Assembly: GCA_947453625.1 (NCBI GenBank)
Contig: CANGHK010000006.1
Span: 1 to 64,000 of the forward strand
DNA from: Burkholderiales bacterium
GTDB lineage: Bacteria; Pseudomonadota; Gammaproteobacteria; Burkholderiales; Burkholderiaceae_C
DNA: 64,000 nt
Direction: 5' to 3'
Numbering within the stretch: position 1 is the stretch's first letter; each line of letters opens with the position of its first letter. Under the pieces are notes generated by a model. That model was not told the origin of the DNA and did not search any database. It saw only the letters and a list, made by a program, of their open reading frames with translations. This document shows, piece by piece, positions 34,981 to 43,096 of this stretch. A program made the position numbers and the translations under genes.

Positions 34981-36639
34981 TCAAACTCTGTTCCAGTCGA
35001 AGGCGGCCTTGTCGCCCTTGCCATAAACCTTGAGCGCGCCCCTCTCGCCCACCGCGTTGGGGCGCTGGAAGATCCAGTTCTGCCAGGCGGTGAGGCGACC
35101 GAAGACCCGGGTGAACATGGTCTCGGGGCCGTTGAAGCGCAGGTTGGCTTCCATGCCGGTCAGGGCGTCGGGCGACATCGCCACGCGCTCTTCCACGGCG
35201 ATGCGCACCTCGTCGGTCCAGTCTATGTCGTCGGGGTTGCTGGTGACCAGGCCGAGCTTGAACGCGGCGTCGGCGTCCAGCGACTGACCCGTGGCGGCGC
35301 GCACAGCAGCCATCGGCGCAGCTTCGTCGTAAAAGCGGCGGCCCAGGCGGCTTTGGCCGGTGACCATCGGGTAGAGGCTGAAGTTGCCTTCGCCGATCGC
35401 GATCCGGGGCGACTGGGCCGCATCGTCAGGCAGCATCAACTGGTAGCTGCGGTCGCAGGCCAGCGCCAATTCCAGCAACGGACCGGCGAAGCACGAGCCC
35501 GGCTCGATCAGTGCAAACAGGCTGCGCGACGACAGGTCGAGCCGGCTGAAGGTGCGGCGCAGCAAGCCAGTGGTCTCGCGCACCAGCCAATGGCGCTGAT
35601 GCGCCAGCAGCGTGACGTCCAGCGCCAGCGCCGCAGCCACGTCACCCTCGGTCTTGACCAGCCAGGTGCCGATCTCGAGTTCGTTGGTGCGCATCTGCAG
35701 GATGGCGTCTTCCAGCTCACGGCCCATCTGCAACGGATACCAGGCGGCGCCGGCGGCCTCGATGCCCGCCACGTCGGTGGGTTGCTGACCGGTCGGGCCC
35801 TTGACGGTGAAGCTGGCGGTGCGTTTGGCGCGGTCGATCTCGACCGTGACATGGGGATAGCGCAACGCGTCGGCTTCGTCGATGCGGCTCAAGCGGGGCA
35901 GCGCCACACCCTGGGCATCGGCCGGGCGGTCGCTCTGGGCCGCCAGTTGCAGCGCGCGCTCCTGCACCTTGGCGGCAAACTGGGCCGGCTTGGCGATGTC
36001 GTCGACCAGGCGCCAGTCCTTGGCCTTCTGGCCGCGCACGCCTTCCACGCTGGTGCAGAACAGGTCGGCCAGGTCGTGGCGCACATGCTTCTTGTCGGTG
36101 ACGCGGGTCAGGCCTCCGGTGCCGGGCAGCACCCCCAGCAACGGCACCTCGGGCAGGCTGACGGCGCTGCTGCGGTCATCGACCAGGATGATCTCGTCGC
36201 AAGCCAGCGCCAGCTCGTAGCCGCCACCGGCGCAAGCGCCGTTGACCGCGGCCAGGAACTTCAGCCCGCTGTGCTGGGACGAGTCTTCCAGCCCGTTGCG
36301 GGTCTCGTTGGTGAACTTGCAGAAGTTCACCTTCCACGAATGCGTGGACACCCCCAGCATGAAGATGTTGGCGCCCGAGCAAAACACCTTCTCCTTGGCG
36401 CTGGTCACCACCACGGTGCGCACCTCGGGATGCTCGAAACGGATGCGGTTGACCGCGTCGTTCAACTCGATGTCCACGCCCAGGTCGTAGCTGTTGAGCT
36501 TGAGCTTGTAGCCCGGTCGCAACCCCGCGTTCTCGTCGAAGTCGGCCAGCAGCGTGGCCACCGGGCCCTCGAAGCGCAGGGTCCAGTGCCGGTACTGGGA
36601 CGGATCGGTCTGGTATTCGACGCGGTCAAGGGTGCTCAT
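34981..36639 (-). CDS. boxC: 2,3-Epoxybenzoyl-CoA dihydrolase (ring-cleaving)
   Basis: The 552-residue enzyme of the crotonase superfamily opens the epoxide ring with loss of formate to give 3,4-dehydroadipyl-CoA semialdehyde. It consists of two enoyl-hydratase-like halves, the first with VVVTSAKEKVFCSGANIFML and NGACAGGGYELALACDEIILV, the second with SLFALIEPGSCFAGPLLELALACDRSYQL. Long size and FCSGANIFMLG are BoxC-specific. The start MSTLDRVEYQTDPSQY is preceded by GGAGA. It is the first gene of boxCBA and has a promoter with BoxR-type palindromes. Confidence 0.95.
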   Translation of the reverse strand: MSTLDRVEYQTDPSQYRHWTLRFEGPVATLLADFDENAGLRPGYKLKLNSYDLGVDIELNDAVNRIRFEHPEVRTVVVTSAKEKVFCSGANIFMLGVSTHSWKVNFCKFTNETRNGLEDSSQHSGLKFLAAVNGACAGGGYELALACDEIILVDDRSSAVSLPEVPLLGVLPGTGGLTRVTDKKHVRHDLADLFCTSVEGVRGQKAKDWRLVDDIAKPAQFAAKVQERALQLAAQSDRPADAQGVALPRLSRIDEADALRYPHVTVEIDRAKRTASFTVKGPTGQQPTDVAGIEAAGAAWYPLQMGRELEDAILQMRTNELEIGTWLVKTEGDVAAALALDVTLLAHQRHWLVRETTGLLRRTFSRLDLSSRSLFALIEPGSCFAGPLLELALACDRSYQLMLPDDAAQSPRIAIGEGNFSLYPMVTGQSRLGRRFYDEAAPMAAVRAATGQSLDADAAFKLGLVTSNPDDIDWTDEVRIAVEERVAMSPDALTGMEANLRFNGPETMFTRVFGRLTAWQNWIFQRPNAVGERGALKVYGKGDKAAFDWNRV

Positions 36640-36662
36640 CGTGAAATCTCCGGGGGTTGAAT

Positions 36663-36676
36663 TGCACAATAGTGCA
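36663..36676. promoter_or_regulatory. BoxR-type operator downstream of the boxC promoter
   Basis: A perfect inverted repeat TGCAC-AATA-GTGCA lies 23 nt past the -10 and 24 nt before the boxC ATG. It fits a GCA-N6-TGC pattern also seen upstream of boxR. BoxR/BzdR regulators are known to bind TGCA-containing palindromes; assignment here is by sequence and position. Confidence 0.6.
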
Positions 36677-36698
36677 TGTCTTCTAAACCAATTCACGC

Positions 36699-36727
36699 AT
36701 GATATTGCGTGTTTTTCCAGAGGTCAA
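36699..36727 (-). promoter_or_regulatory. Sigma-70 promoter of boxCBA
   Basis: On the minus strand TTGACC (36727-36722) is separated by exactly 17 nt from TATCAT (36704-36699). This is the best-matched promoter in the island. It overlaps a second inverted repeat (CACGCA-N6-TGCGTG, 36694-36711). A TGCA-GTA-TGCA pair (36729-36739) sits just upstream of the -35. The boxC ATG is about 60 nt downstream. Confidence 0.65.
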
Positions 36728-36766
36728 GTGCAGTATGCATTTTTATGCCTGTCGCTATCGCCGGGG

Positions 36767-37756
36767 TCACGCAGCCAGTTGCAAGGCGTCGCGCACACGC
36801 CGGCGCAGAGACTGGAAGGTGGCTTCCAGCGGCGCGGCGCTGGTGTCTATCACCAGATCGGCCTTGGAATAGAAGGCGGTGCGGCCGGCCAGGATCTGGC
36901 GCAGATCATCCATGGCCTCGCGGCTGGCCGCCATCGGACGCAGGTCGCCCTGGGCGGTGACACGCTGCATATGGTCCTCGGGCACGGCCTGCAGCCACAC
37001 CGTGGTGCAGTGCGACAGCAGCAGGTTGAAGGTGGCCGCATCCGACACCAGGCCGCCGGGCGTGGCGATCACCGCCTCGGGATAGATCTGGATCGCCTCC
37101 TCGAGCGCACGGCGCTCGTAGCGGCGGTAGGCGTTCTGGCCATACAGGCCCTGGATCTCGGACACGCTGCAACCGGCAAATTTCTCGATCTCGCGGCTGA
37201 GTTCGACAAACGGATAGCCCAGGTCGTCAGCCAGCATCTGCCCCAGCGTCGATTTGCCGGCACCCCGCAAGCCGATCAGCGCCACCTGCTGGTGGCGCGC
37301 CCGGTGGCCGGTGGCCGCACCCTGGCCGCCGCCCGTGCCCAACAACTCGCTGATGGCGACGCGGGCGCGGCGCAGGGTGGCCTCGTCGCGATGTTCCAGC
37401 AGTTCGCGGATCAGCAGCCATTCCGCCGACTGGGTGGTGACATCGCCCACCAGTTCGGCCAGCGAGCACTGCAGCGCGCGCGACACCTGCTGCAGCACCA
37501 GGAAGGACGCATTGCCGATGCCGTATTCGAGATTGGCCAGGTGGCGTTCGGACACATCGGCCGCCACCGCCACGGCCCGGCGGGTCATGCCGCGCCGCGC
37601 GCGCAGCGTCCGCACACGGTGGCCCAGAGCCAGCAGGGAGGGATTCTTGTCGCCGGCCGCGACATCGCCGGCGAGCTCTGGCACGCCGTGCGCGGCCAAC
37701 GCCGTGACCGCCGGGTCGGCAACCGCCGGATCCAGTGAAAACCCGGAGGAATGCAT
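36767..37756 (-). CDS. boxR: Benzoyl-CoA-responsive regulator BoxR (HTH plus shikimate-kinase-like domain)
   Basis: The 329-residue fusion joins an XRE-type helix-turn-helix ([57 protein letters not shown], about residues 45-100) to a shikimate-kinase-like domain (IGLRGAGKSTLGQMLADDLGYPFVELSREIEKFAG...). In BoxR/BzdR proteins this domain binds benzoyl-CoA and relieves repression. The first 40 residues look non-conserved. A perfect TATAAT on the minus strand overlaps the chosen ATG, so if that is the promoter, translation must begin further in (TTG at 37699 or GTG at 37684). It is upstream of boxC in the same direction. Confidence 0.9.
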   Translation of the reverse strand: MHSSGFSLDPAVADPAVTALAAHGVPELAGDVAAGDKNPSLLALGHRVRTLRARRGMTRRAVAVAADVSERHLANLEYGIGNASFLVLQQVSRALQCSLAELVGDVTTQSAEWLLIRELLEHRDEATLRRARVAISELLGTGGGQGAATGHRARHQQVALIGLRGAGKSTLGQMLADDLGYPFVELSREIEKFAGCSVSEIQGLYGQNAYRRYERRALEEAIQIYPEAVIATPGGLVSDAATFNLLLSHCTTVWLQAVPEDHMQRVTAQGDLRPMAASREAMDDLRQILAGRTAFYSKADLVIDTSAAPLEATFQSLRRRVRDALQLAA

Positions 37757-37817
37757 TATAGTGCTTGACATGGATGGGGTGCGGCAGTACCGTTCAACTG
37801 CTTGCACAATACTTCAT
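37751..37817. promoter_or_regulatory. Divergent boxR / DUF4863-bcl control region
   Basis: On the plus strand TTGACA (37765-37770) with TACCGT 17 nt later (37788-37793) is a plausible promoter for the DUF4863-bcl-transport operon. On the minus strand TATAAT (37760-37755) is a perfect -10 facing boxR. GCA-TTATAG-TGC (37753-37764) lies on the boxR -10, and TTGCACAATACTTCAT (37802-37817), near the plus-strand start point, closely matches the operator in front of boxC. BoxR could thus control both directions. -35 for boxR is not clear. Confidence 0.55.
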
Positions 37818-37861
37818 ATCGCCCAGGCCTGCAACCCGGCGATGTCAACGGAGCCCTCACC

Positions 37862-38332
37862 TTGTCCCAGATCGCTTTTCGACAGCAGCTTGCCGACCTG
37901 ACCGCAGCCATCGCCGGCCGCCCGCTCGACGCCGCGCTGGACGCCTGGCTCAATACCGAGTTTGGCGCTGGCAGCACCTCCCACGCCGCGCTGAGCGCTG
38001 CCTGCCGCCAGGGCGCCGCCGAGGGCTGGCTGTGCAACCGCGAAGGCGGCGGCATCCGCTACGGCCGCATCTTCAAGCCTGCGGCCGACCTGCACGGGTT
38101 TTCGGTCGACGTGGTGGACATGGCCGATATCGCCGGGCCGCACCACGCCCACCCGCTGGGCGAAATCGACCTGATCATGCCAATAGACGAAGACGCCACA
38201 TTCGACGACCGTCCCGCCGGGTGGATGGTCTGCCCGCCCGGCAGCGAGCACCGGCCCACGGTGGACCATGGGCGTGCCCTGGTGCTGTACCTGCTGCCCG
38301 ACGGCCGCATCGACTTCACGGCCCAGACCTGA
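37862..38332 (+). CDS. DUF4863 family protein (box-cluster associated)
   Basis: The 156-residue soluble protein has the opening LSQIAFRQQLADLTAAIAGRPLDAALDAWLN and a cupin-like core with PHHAHPLGEIDLIMPIDEDATFDDRPAGWMVCPPGSEHRPTV and ALVLYLLPDGRIDF. HPLGEI and GSEH could hold metal-ligand histidines. The family is repeatedly linked to benzoyl-CoA (box) clusters; its role is not known to me. The start is TTG: CGGAG lies 8 nt upstream, while the more upstream TTG at 37802 is within the operator. It is the first gene of the operon with benzoate-CoA ligase. Confidence 0.8.
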   Translation: MSQIAFRQQLADLTAAIAGRPLDAALDAWLNTEFGAGSTSHAALSAACRQGAAEGWLCNREGGGIRYGRIFKPAADLHGFSVDVVDMADIAGPHHAHPLGEIDLIMPIDEDATFDDRPAGWMVCPPGSEHRPTVDHGRALVLYLLPDGRIDFTAQT

Positions 38333-38476
38333 TCTGAAAGCCGCGGCGCGGCCCAGCCGCAAAACCAGCCGCCCAACCATCCCGCAGGCCGCGCCCCGGT
38401 GGCGCCTGGCCCTTGGGTCAAGATCCCCACACCCGACGCCGTCGAACCGCCCACAGCGCCCGATCAGGAGACGACC
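38333..38476 (+). other. Spacer before benzoate-CoA ligase
   Basis: This GC-rich 144-nt spacer has no ORF of note and no clear promoter. AGGAG at 38466-38470 is the ligase ribosome site. Confidence 0.5.
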
Positions 38477-40081
38477 ATGACCGCAGCCGACCTCGCCCCC
38501 ACCGCACCCGATATCACGCCACCGGGTGCCCGCTTCAACTTTGCCCAGCACCTGCTGACGGCCAACGCGCAGCGCCCGGCCAAGGCCGCGTTCATCGACG
38601 ACCTCGGCACGCTGAGCTATGGCCAGCTCGACGAGCGGGTGCGCCGCATGGGCGCCGGGCTGCGTACGTTGGGCATCAAGCGCGAAGAGCGGGTGCTGCT
38701 GCTGATGCAGGACTGCAACGACTGGCCGGTGAGCTTTCTGGGCGCCCTGTACGCCGGCCTGGTGCCGGTGGCCGTCAACACGCTGCTGACCGCCGACGAC
38801 TACGCCTACATGCTGGAGCATTCGCGCGCCCAGGCCGTGCTGGTGTCGGGTGCGCAACTGCCGGCGCTGGTGGCTGCGATGGTCAAGTCCGACCACGAGG
38901 TGCACAAGGTGATCGTGTCGCGACCGTTGGCCCCGCTGCATCCCGCCGAGGTCGAGTTCGAGGCCTTTGTGCAGGGCCAGGCGCCGCTGGCCAAGTGCGC
39001 CGGCACCGGCCCGGACGACCCGGGTTTCTGGCTCTATTCGTCGGGCTCCACCGGCCGACCCAAGGGCACGGTGCATTCGCACGGCAACCCCTACTGGACC
39101 TGCGAGTTGTACGGCAAGACCGTGCTGGGCTTGACCGAGGCCGATGTCTGTTTCTCGGCGGCCAAGCTGTTCTTTGCCTACGGCCTGGGCAACGCGCTGA
39201 GCTTCCCGATGAGCGTGGGCGCCACCACGATCCTGATGGCCGAACGGCCCACGCCCGAGGCCACGTTCAAGCGCTGGCTGGGCGGCATAGGCGGGCTCAA
39301 GCCCAACGTGTTCTACGGCGCGCCCACCGGCTTTGCCGGCATGCTGGCCCACCCGCAATTGCCAGCGCGCGGGGATGTGGCCCTGCGCCTGGTGTCGTCG
39401 GCCGGCGAAGCCCTGCCCGCAGAGTTGGGCGAGCGCTTCCAGCGCCATTTCGGCGTGCACATCGTCGACGGCATAGGCTCGACCGAGATGCTGCACATCT
39501 TCCTGTCGAACCTGCCCGAGCGGGTGCGCTACGGCAGCACCGGCTGGCCCGTGCCCGGCTACGCGGTCGAACTGCGCGGCGAGGCCGGCGCGGCGGTGCC
39601 CGATGGCGAACCGGGCGACCTGTACATCCACGGCCCGTCGGCCGCGATGATGTATTGGGGCAACCGCGACAAGACGCGCGACACCTTCCAGGGCGGCTGG
39701 ACCAAGAGCGGCGACAAATACATGCGCAATGCCGACGACGGCAGCTACACCTACTCGGGCCGCAGCGACGACATGCTCAAGGTCAGCGGCATCTATGTCT
39801 CGCCGTTCGAGGTCGAGGCCACCCTGGTCCAGCACCCGGCGGTGCTGGAGGCCGCGGTGATCGGCGTCACCGATGCTGACGGCCTGACCAAGACCAAGGC
39901 CTTCGTGGTGCGCAAGGCCGGCGCGACGGTGACCGAGGAGGAGTTGAAGGCCTTCGTCAAGGACAGGCTGGCGCCCTACAAATACCCGCGCCAGATCGAG
40001 TTCCTCGACGACCTGCCCAAGACCGCCACCGGCAAGATCCAGCGCTTCAAGCTGCGCGAGAAAGAGGCCTCGGCGGCATGA
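38477..40081 (+). CDS. bclA: Benzoate-CoA ligase
   Basis: The 534-residue AMP-forming enzyme activates benzoate with ATP and CoA to benzoyl-CoA, the entry to the box pathway and the likely inducer of BoxR. The ATP loop is YSSGSTGRPKGTVHSHGN. FFAYGLGNALSFPMSVGAT, YGAPTGFAGMLAHPQ and DGIGSTEMLHIFLSN are typical of the benzoate-specific group, and TATGKIQRFKLRE contains the adenylation lysine. AGGAG precedes the ATG by 6 nt. Related acids such as 2-aminobenzoate or fluorobenzoate may also be used. The downstream hydrolase start overlaps its stop (ATGA). Confidence 0.95.
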   Translation: MTAADLAPTAPDITPPGARFNFAQHLLTANAQRPAKAAFIDDLGTLSYGQLDERVRRMGAGLRTLGIKREERVLLLMQDCNDWPVSFLGALYAGLVPVAVNTLLTADDYAYMLEHSRAQAVLVSGAQLPALVAAMVKSDHEVHKVIVSRPLAPLHPAEVEFEAFVQGQAPLAKCAGTGPDDPGFWLYSSGSTGRPKGTVHSHGNPYWTCELYGKTVLGLTEADVCFSAAKLFFAYGLGNALSFPMSVGATTILMAERPTPEATFKRWLGGIGGLKPNVFYGAPTGFAGMLAHPQLPARGDVALRLVSSAGEALPAELGERFQRHFGVHIVDGIGSTEMLHIFLSNLPERVRYGSTGWPVPGYAVELRGEAGAAVPDGEPGDLYIHGPSAAMMYWGNRDKTRDTFQGGWTKSGDKYMRNADDGSYTYSGRSDDMLKVSGIYVSPFEVEATLVQHPAVLEAAVIGVTDADGLTKTKAFVVRKAGATVTEEELKAFVKDRLAPYKYPRQIEFLDDLPKTATGKIQRFKLREKEASAA

Positions 40082-40935
40082 GCGCAGCCTTCGTCGACAT
40101 CGCCTGGGCCGGCCGGCCGGTGCGCATCGAGCACCAGTGGGTCGGGCCGGCCGACCCGCGCTTGCCGCTGATGGTCTTCCTGCACGAAGGCCTGGGCTCG
40201 CTGACGATGTGGCGCGACTTTCCGCAGCGCCTGTGCGCGGCCACGGCTTGCCGAGGACTGGTGTATTCGCGCCCGGGCTACGGCAAGTCGACACCCCGCG
40301 CCGCCGAGGAAGCCTGGGGCCTGGACTTCATGCACAGCCAGGCCCACGAGGTGCTGCCCGCGCTGCTGGCGGCCTTGCAGATCGACACGGCGGCCCGGCC
40401 ACCCTGGCTGTTCGGTCACAGCGACGGCGGCTCGATCGCGCTGCTGCATGCAGCGGCTTTCCCCGCCCGGGTCGCCGGCGCCATCGTGCTGGCACCGCAT
40501 ATCAAGGTCGAGGACCTGTCGCTGGCCAGCATCGAAAAAGCCCGCCTGGCCTACCTGCAGACCGACCTGCGCAGCAAGTTGTCGCGCCACCATGACGACC
40601 CCGACTCGGCCTTCTGGGGCTGGAACAGGATCTGGCTGCACCCGCCGTTCCGCCACTGGACCATAGAAGCCGAGATCGGCGCGATCACCTGCCCGCTGCT
40701 GGCGCTGCAAGGCGTCGACGACGAGTACGGCACGATGGAACAGATCGCCGGCATTGCCCGCCGCGTGCCGGGTACAGAATTGCGGGCGTTTGCCGATTGC
40801 GGCCACTCCCCGCACCGGGACCAGGCCGACGCGGTGATCGCCGCCGTCAGCGCGTTCATGGCCCCGCACACCGCACCCACCGCGCCCACCGCGCCCACGA
40901 CATACAACGCGACCCTCACCGGAGACCCACGATGA
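40078..40935 (+). CDS. Alpha/beta hydrolase of the box operon
   Basis: The 285-residue hydrolase has the nucleophile elbow LFGHSDGGSIA, an oxyanion segment FLHEGLGSLTMWRDFP, an aspartate in LQGVDDEYGT and the histidine in FADCGHSPHRDQ. It overlaps both benzoate-CoA ligase (4 nt) and the binding-protein gene (4 nt), so it is embedded in the operon. Lactone-hydrolase-like proteins of this type are found in box clusters; a role in hydrolysing a side-product lactone or thioester is inferred, not shown. The C-terminus has a short tandem repeat (TAPTAPTAPT) encoded by ACCGC(G/A)CCC units. Confidence 0.85.
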   Translation: MSAAFVDIAWAGRPVRIEHQWVGPADPRLPLMVFLHEGLGSLTMWRDFPQRLCAATACRGLVYSRPGYGKSTPRAAEEAWGLDFMHSQAHEVLPALLAALQIDTAARPPWLFGHSDGGSIALLHAAAFPARVAGAIVLAPHIKVEDLSLASIEKARLAYLQTDLRSKLSRHHDDPDSAFWGWNRIWLHPPFRHWTIEAEIGAITCPLLALQGVDDEYGTMEQIAGIARRVPGTELRAFADCGHSPHRDQADAVIAAVSAFMAPHTAPTAPTAPTTYNATLTGDPR

Positions 40936-42119
40936 CCCCCTCTCGCCGCAACCTGCTGGTCCGTGCCGCCAGCACCGCCGCCGCCCTGGCCGCTCTCGCC
41001 GTACCCGCGACCAGCCCGGCCCAGCCCCTCCCCAAGCTCAAGGTCGGGCTGATGCTGCCCTACACCGGCACCTTTGCCGCGCTGGGCAACGCGATCGAAA
41101 ACGGCTTCCGGCTGCAGATCGCCGAGACGGGTGGCAAGATCGCCGGACGCGAGGTCGAGTTCTTCAAGGTCGACGACGAGAGCGACCCGAGCAAGGCCAC
41201 CGACAACGTCAACAAGCTGGTCAAGCGCGACCAGGTCGACGTGCTGGTGGGCACGGTGCACTCGGGCGTGGCGATGGCCATGGCCAAGGTGGCCAAGGAC
41301 AGCGGCACGCTGCTGATCGTGCCTAACGCCGGCGCCGACGCCGTGACCGGCGCGATGTGCGCGCCCAACATCTTCCGCAGCAGCTTCAGCAACTGGCAAC
41401 CCGGTTACGCGATGGGCGAGGTGGTGGCCAAGAAAGGCCACAAGAAGGTGGTCACGATCACCTGGAAATACGCCGCCGGCGATGAGTCGGTGAAGGGCTT
41501 CAAGGAAGCGTTCGAGAAGGGCGGCGGCCAGGTCGTGAAGGAACTGAGCCTGCCCTTCCCCAATGTTGAATTCCAGGCCCTGCTGACCGAGATTGCCGCG
41601 GCCAAGCCCGACGCCGTCTACACGTTTTTTGCCGGCGGCGGTGCGGTCAAGTTCGTCAAGGACTATGCCGCGGCGGGCCTCAAGAAGAACGTCCCGCTGT
41701 ACGGCGCCGGGTTCATCACCGACGGCACGCTGGAAGCCCAGGGCGACGCCGCCGACGGCCTGTTCACCACCCTGCACTACGCCGACAGCCTGGGCACGCC
41801 GCGCGACGCCGCCTTCCGACTGGCCTACGCAAAGGCCTACAAGTTGCAGCCCGACGTGTACGCGGTGCAGGGCTACGACGCGGCGCAGATCCTGGCCACC
41901 GGATTGACGGCGGTCAAGGGCGACATCAGCAAGAAGGCCGAGTTCGCCGCCGCGGTGGAGAAGGCGAAGATCGACAGCCCGCGCGGTCCCTTCAGCCTGA
42001 GCAAAGCGCACAACCCGGTGCAGGACATCTACCTGCGCCAGGTGGTTGGCAAGGAAAACAAGCTGGTCGGCGTGGCCAGCAAGGCCCTGACCGATCCGGC
42101 CCGCGGCTGCAGGATGTAA
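40932..42119 (+). CDS. ABC transporter substrate-binding protein (LivK type, benzoate uptake)
   Basis: The 395-residue periplasmic binding protein has a twin-arginine-like signal (SRRNLLVRAASTAAALAALAVP, cleavage near ATSPAQ) and a type I fold beginning LKVGLMLPYTGTFAALGNAIENGFRL, with DDESDPSKATDNVNKLVKRDQVDVLVGTVHSGVAMAM. The relatives in box clusters bind aromatic acids, so benzoate is the inferred ligand. It overlaps the hydrolase gene by 4 nt and is 95 nt before the permease. Confidence 0.88.
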   Translation: MTPSRRNLLVRAASTAAALAALAVPATSPAQPLPKLKVGLMLPYTGTFAALGNAIENGFRLQIAETGGKIAGREVEFFKVDDESDPSKATDNVNKLVKRDQVDVLVGTVHSGVAMAMAKVAKDSGTLLIVPNAGADAVTGAMCAPNIFRSSFSNWQPGYAMGEVVAKKGHKKVVTITWKYAAGDESVKGFKEAFEKGGGQVVKELSLPFPNVEFQALLTEIAAAKPDAVYTFFAGGGAVKFVKDYAAAGLKKNVPLYGAGFITDGTLEAQGDAADGLFTTLHYADSLGTPRDAAFRLAYAKAYKLQPDVYAVQGYDAAQILATGLTAVKGDISKKAEFAAAVEKAKIDSPRGPFSLSKAHNPVQDIYLRQVVGKENKLVGVASKALTDPARGCRM

Positions 42120-42214
42120 CCCATACGCCTGCTGCGCAACCCATCTCGGGCTGCTCGCGACGGAATCTTCGTCACATCCGGCCTACCTGACACACCGATG
42201 GATCCCGCGCCCTG

Positions 42215-43096
42215 ATGGACCTCTCCACCTTCCTCATCCAATGCCTGAACTCGCTGCAGTACGGCCTGCTGCTGTTCCTGGTCGCGTCGGGGCTGACGCT
42301 GATCTTCGGCATCATGGGCGTCATCAACCTGGCGCATGGCAGCTTCTACATGATCGGGGCCTACATGGCCTACGCGCTGGCGCCGATCGTGGGCAGCACT
42401 TTCGGCGGCGGCTTCTTCGCGACGCTGGCGGTCGGCGTGGTGCTGGCGGTGATCCTGGGCTACCTGCTGGAGTGGGCGTTTTTCAGCTTCCTCTACGAGC
42501 GCGAGCATCTGCAGCAGGTGTTGATGACCTACGGCCTGATCCTGGTCTTCGAAGAACTGCGCAGCTTGCTGGTGGGCGACGACGTGCACGGCGTGGCGCC
42601 GCCTGATTTCCTGGCCGGCACCCTCCCGCTGGGCGAGTTGATGACCTATCCGGTGTACCGGCTGTTCATCTCTGGCGTCTGCCTGGCGCTGGCGCTGGGC
42701 ATGTACTTCGTGTTCACCCGCACCCGGCTGGGCATGATGATCCGCGCCGGCTCGGCCAACCGCGAGATGGTGCAGTCGCTGGGCATAGACATCAAGTTTC
42801 TCTACCGCGTGGTGTTTGCGGCCGGCCTGGGCGTGGCGGTGCTGGCCGGCATGGTGGCCGCGCCGGTGTCGTCGGTCTACCCCGGCATGGGCAACCAGGT
42901 GCTGATCATCTGCTTCGTCGTGGTGGTGATCGGCGGCATAGGCTCGATCCGCGGCGCGCTGCTGGCCGCGCTGCTGATCGGCGTGGTCGACACCTTCGGC
43001 AAGGTGATCTTTCCGCAGGCCGCCGGCGTGCTGGTGTACGTGCTGATGGCGCTGATCCTGCTGTGGAAACCCAAGGGCTTGTTCGCCGCGGGATGA
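42215..43096 (+). CDS. ABC transporter permease, LivH type
   Basis: The 293-residue inner-membrane permease has about eight hydrophobic segments. GLTLIFGIMGVINLAHGSFYMIGAYMAY at the N-terminus and the EAA-like loop RAGSANREMVQSLGIDIKFLYRVVF are LivH hallmarks. With LivM it forms the channel of the benzoate importer (substrate inferred from the cluster). Its stop overlaps the next ATG (ATGA). Confidence 0.92.
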   Translation: MDLSTFLIQCLNSLQYGLLLFLVASGLTLIFGIMGVINLAHGSFYMIGAYMAYALAPIVGSTFGGGFFATLAVGVVLAVILGYLLEWAFFSFLYEREHLQQVLMTYGLILVFEELRSLLVGDDVHGVAPPDFLAGTLPLGELMTYPVYRLFISGVCLALALGMYFVFTRTRLGMMIRAGSANREMVQSLGIDIKFLYRVVFAAGLGVAVLAGMVAAPVSSVYPGMGNQVLIICFVVVVIGGIGSIRGALLAALLIGVVDTFGKVIFPQAAGVLVYVLMALILLWKPKGLFAAG

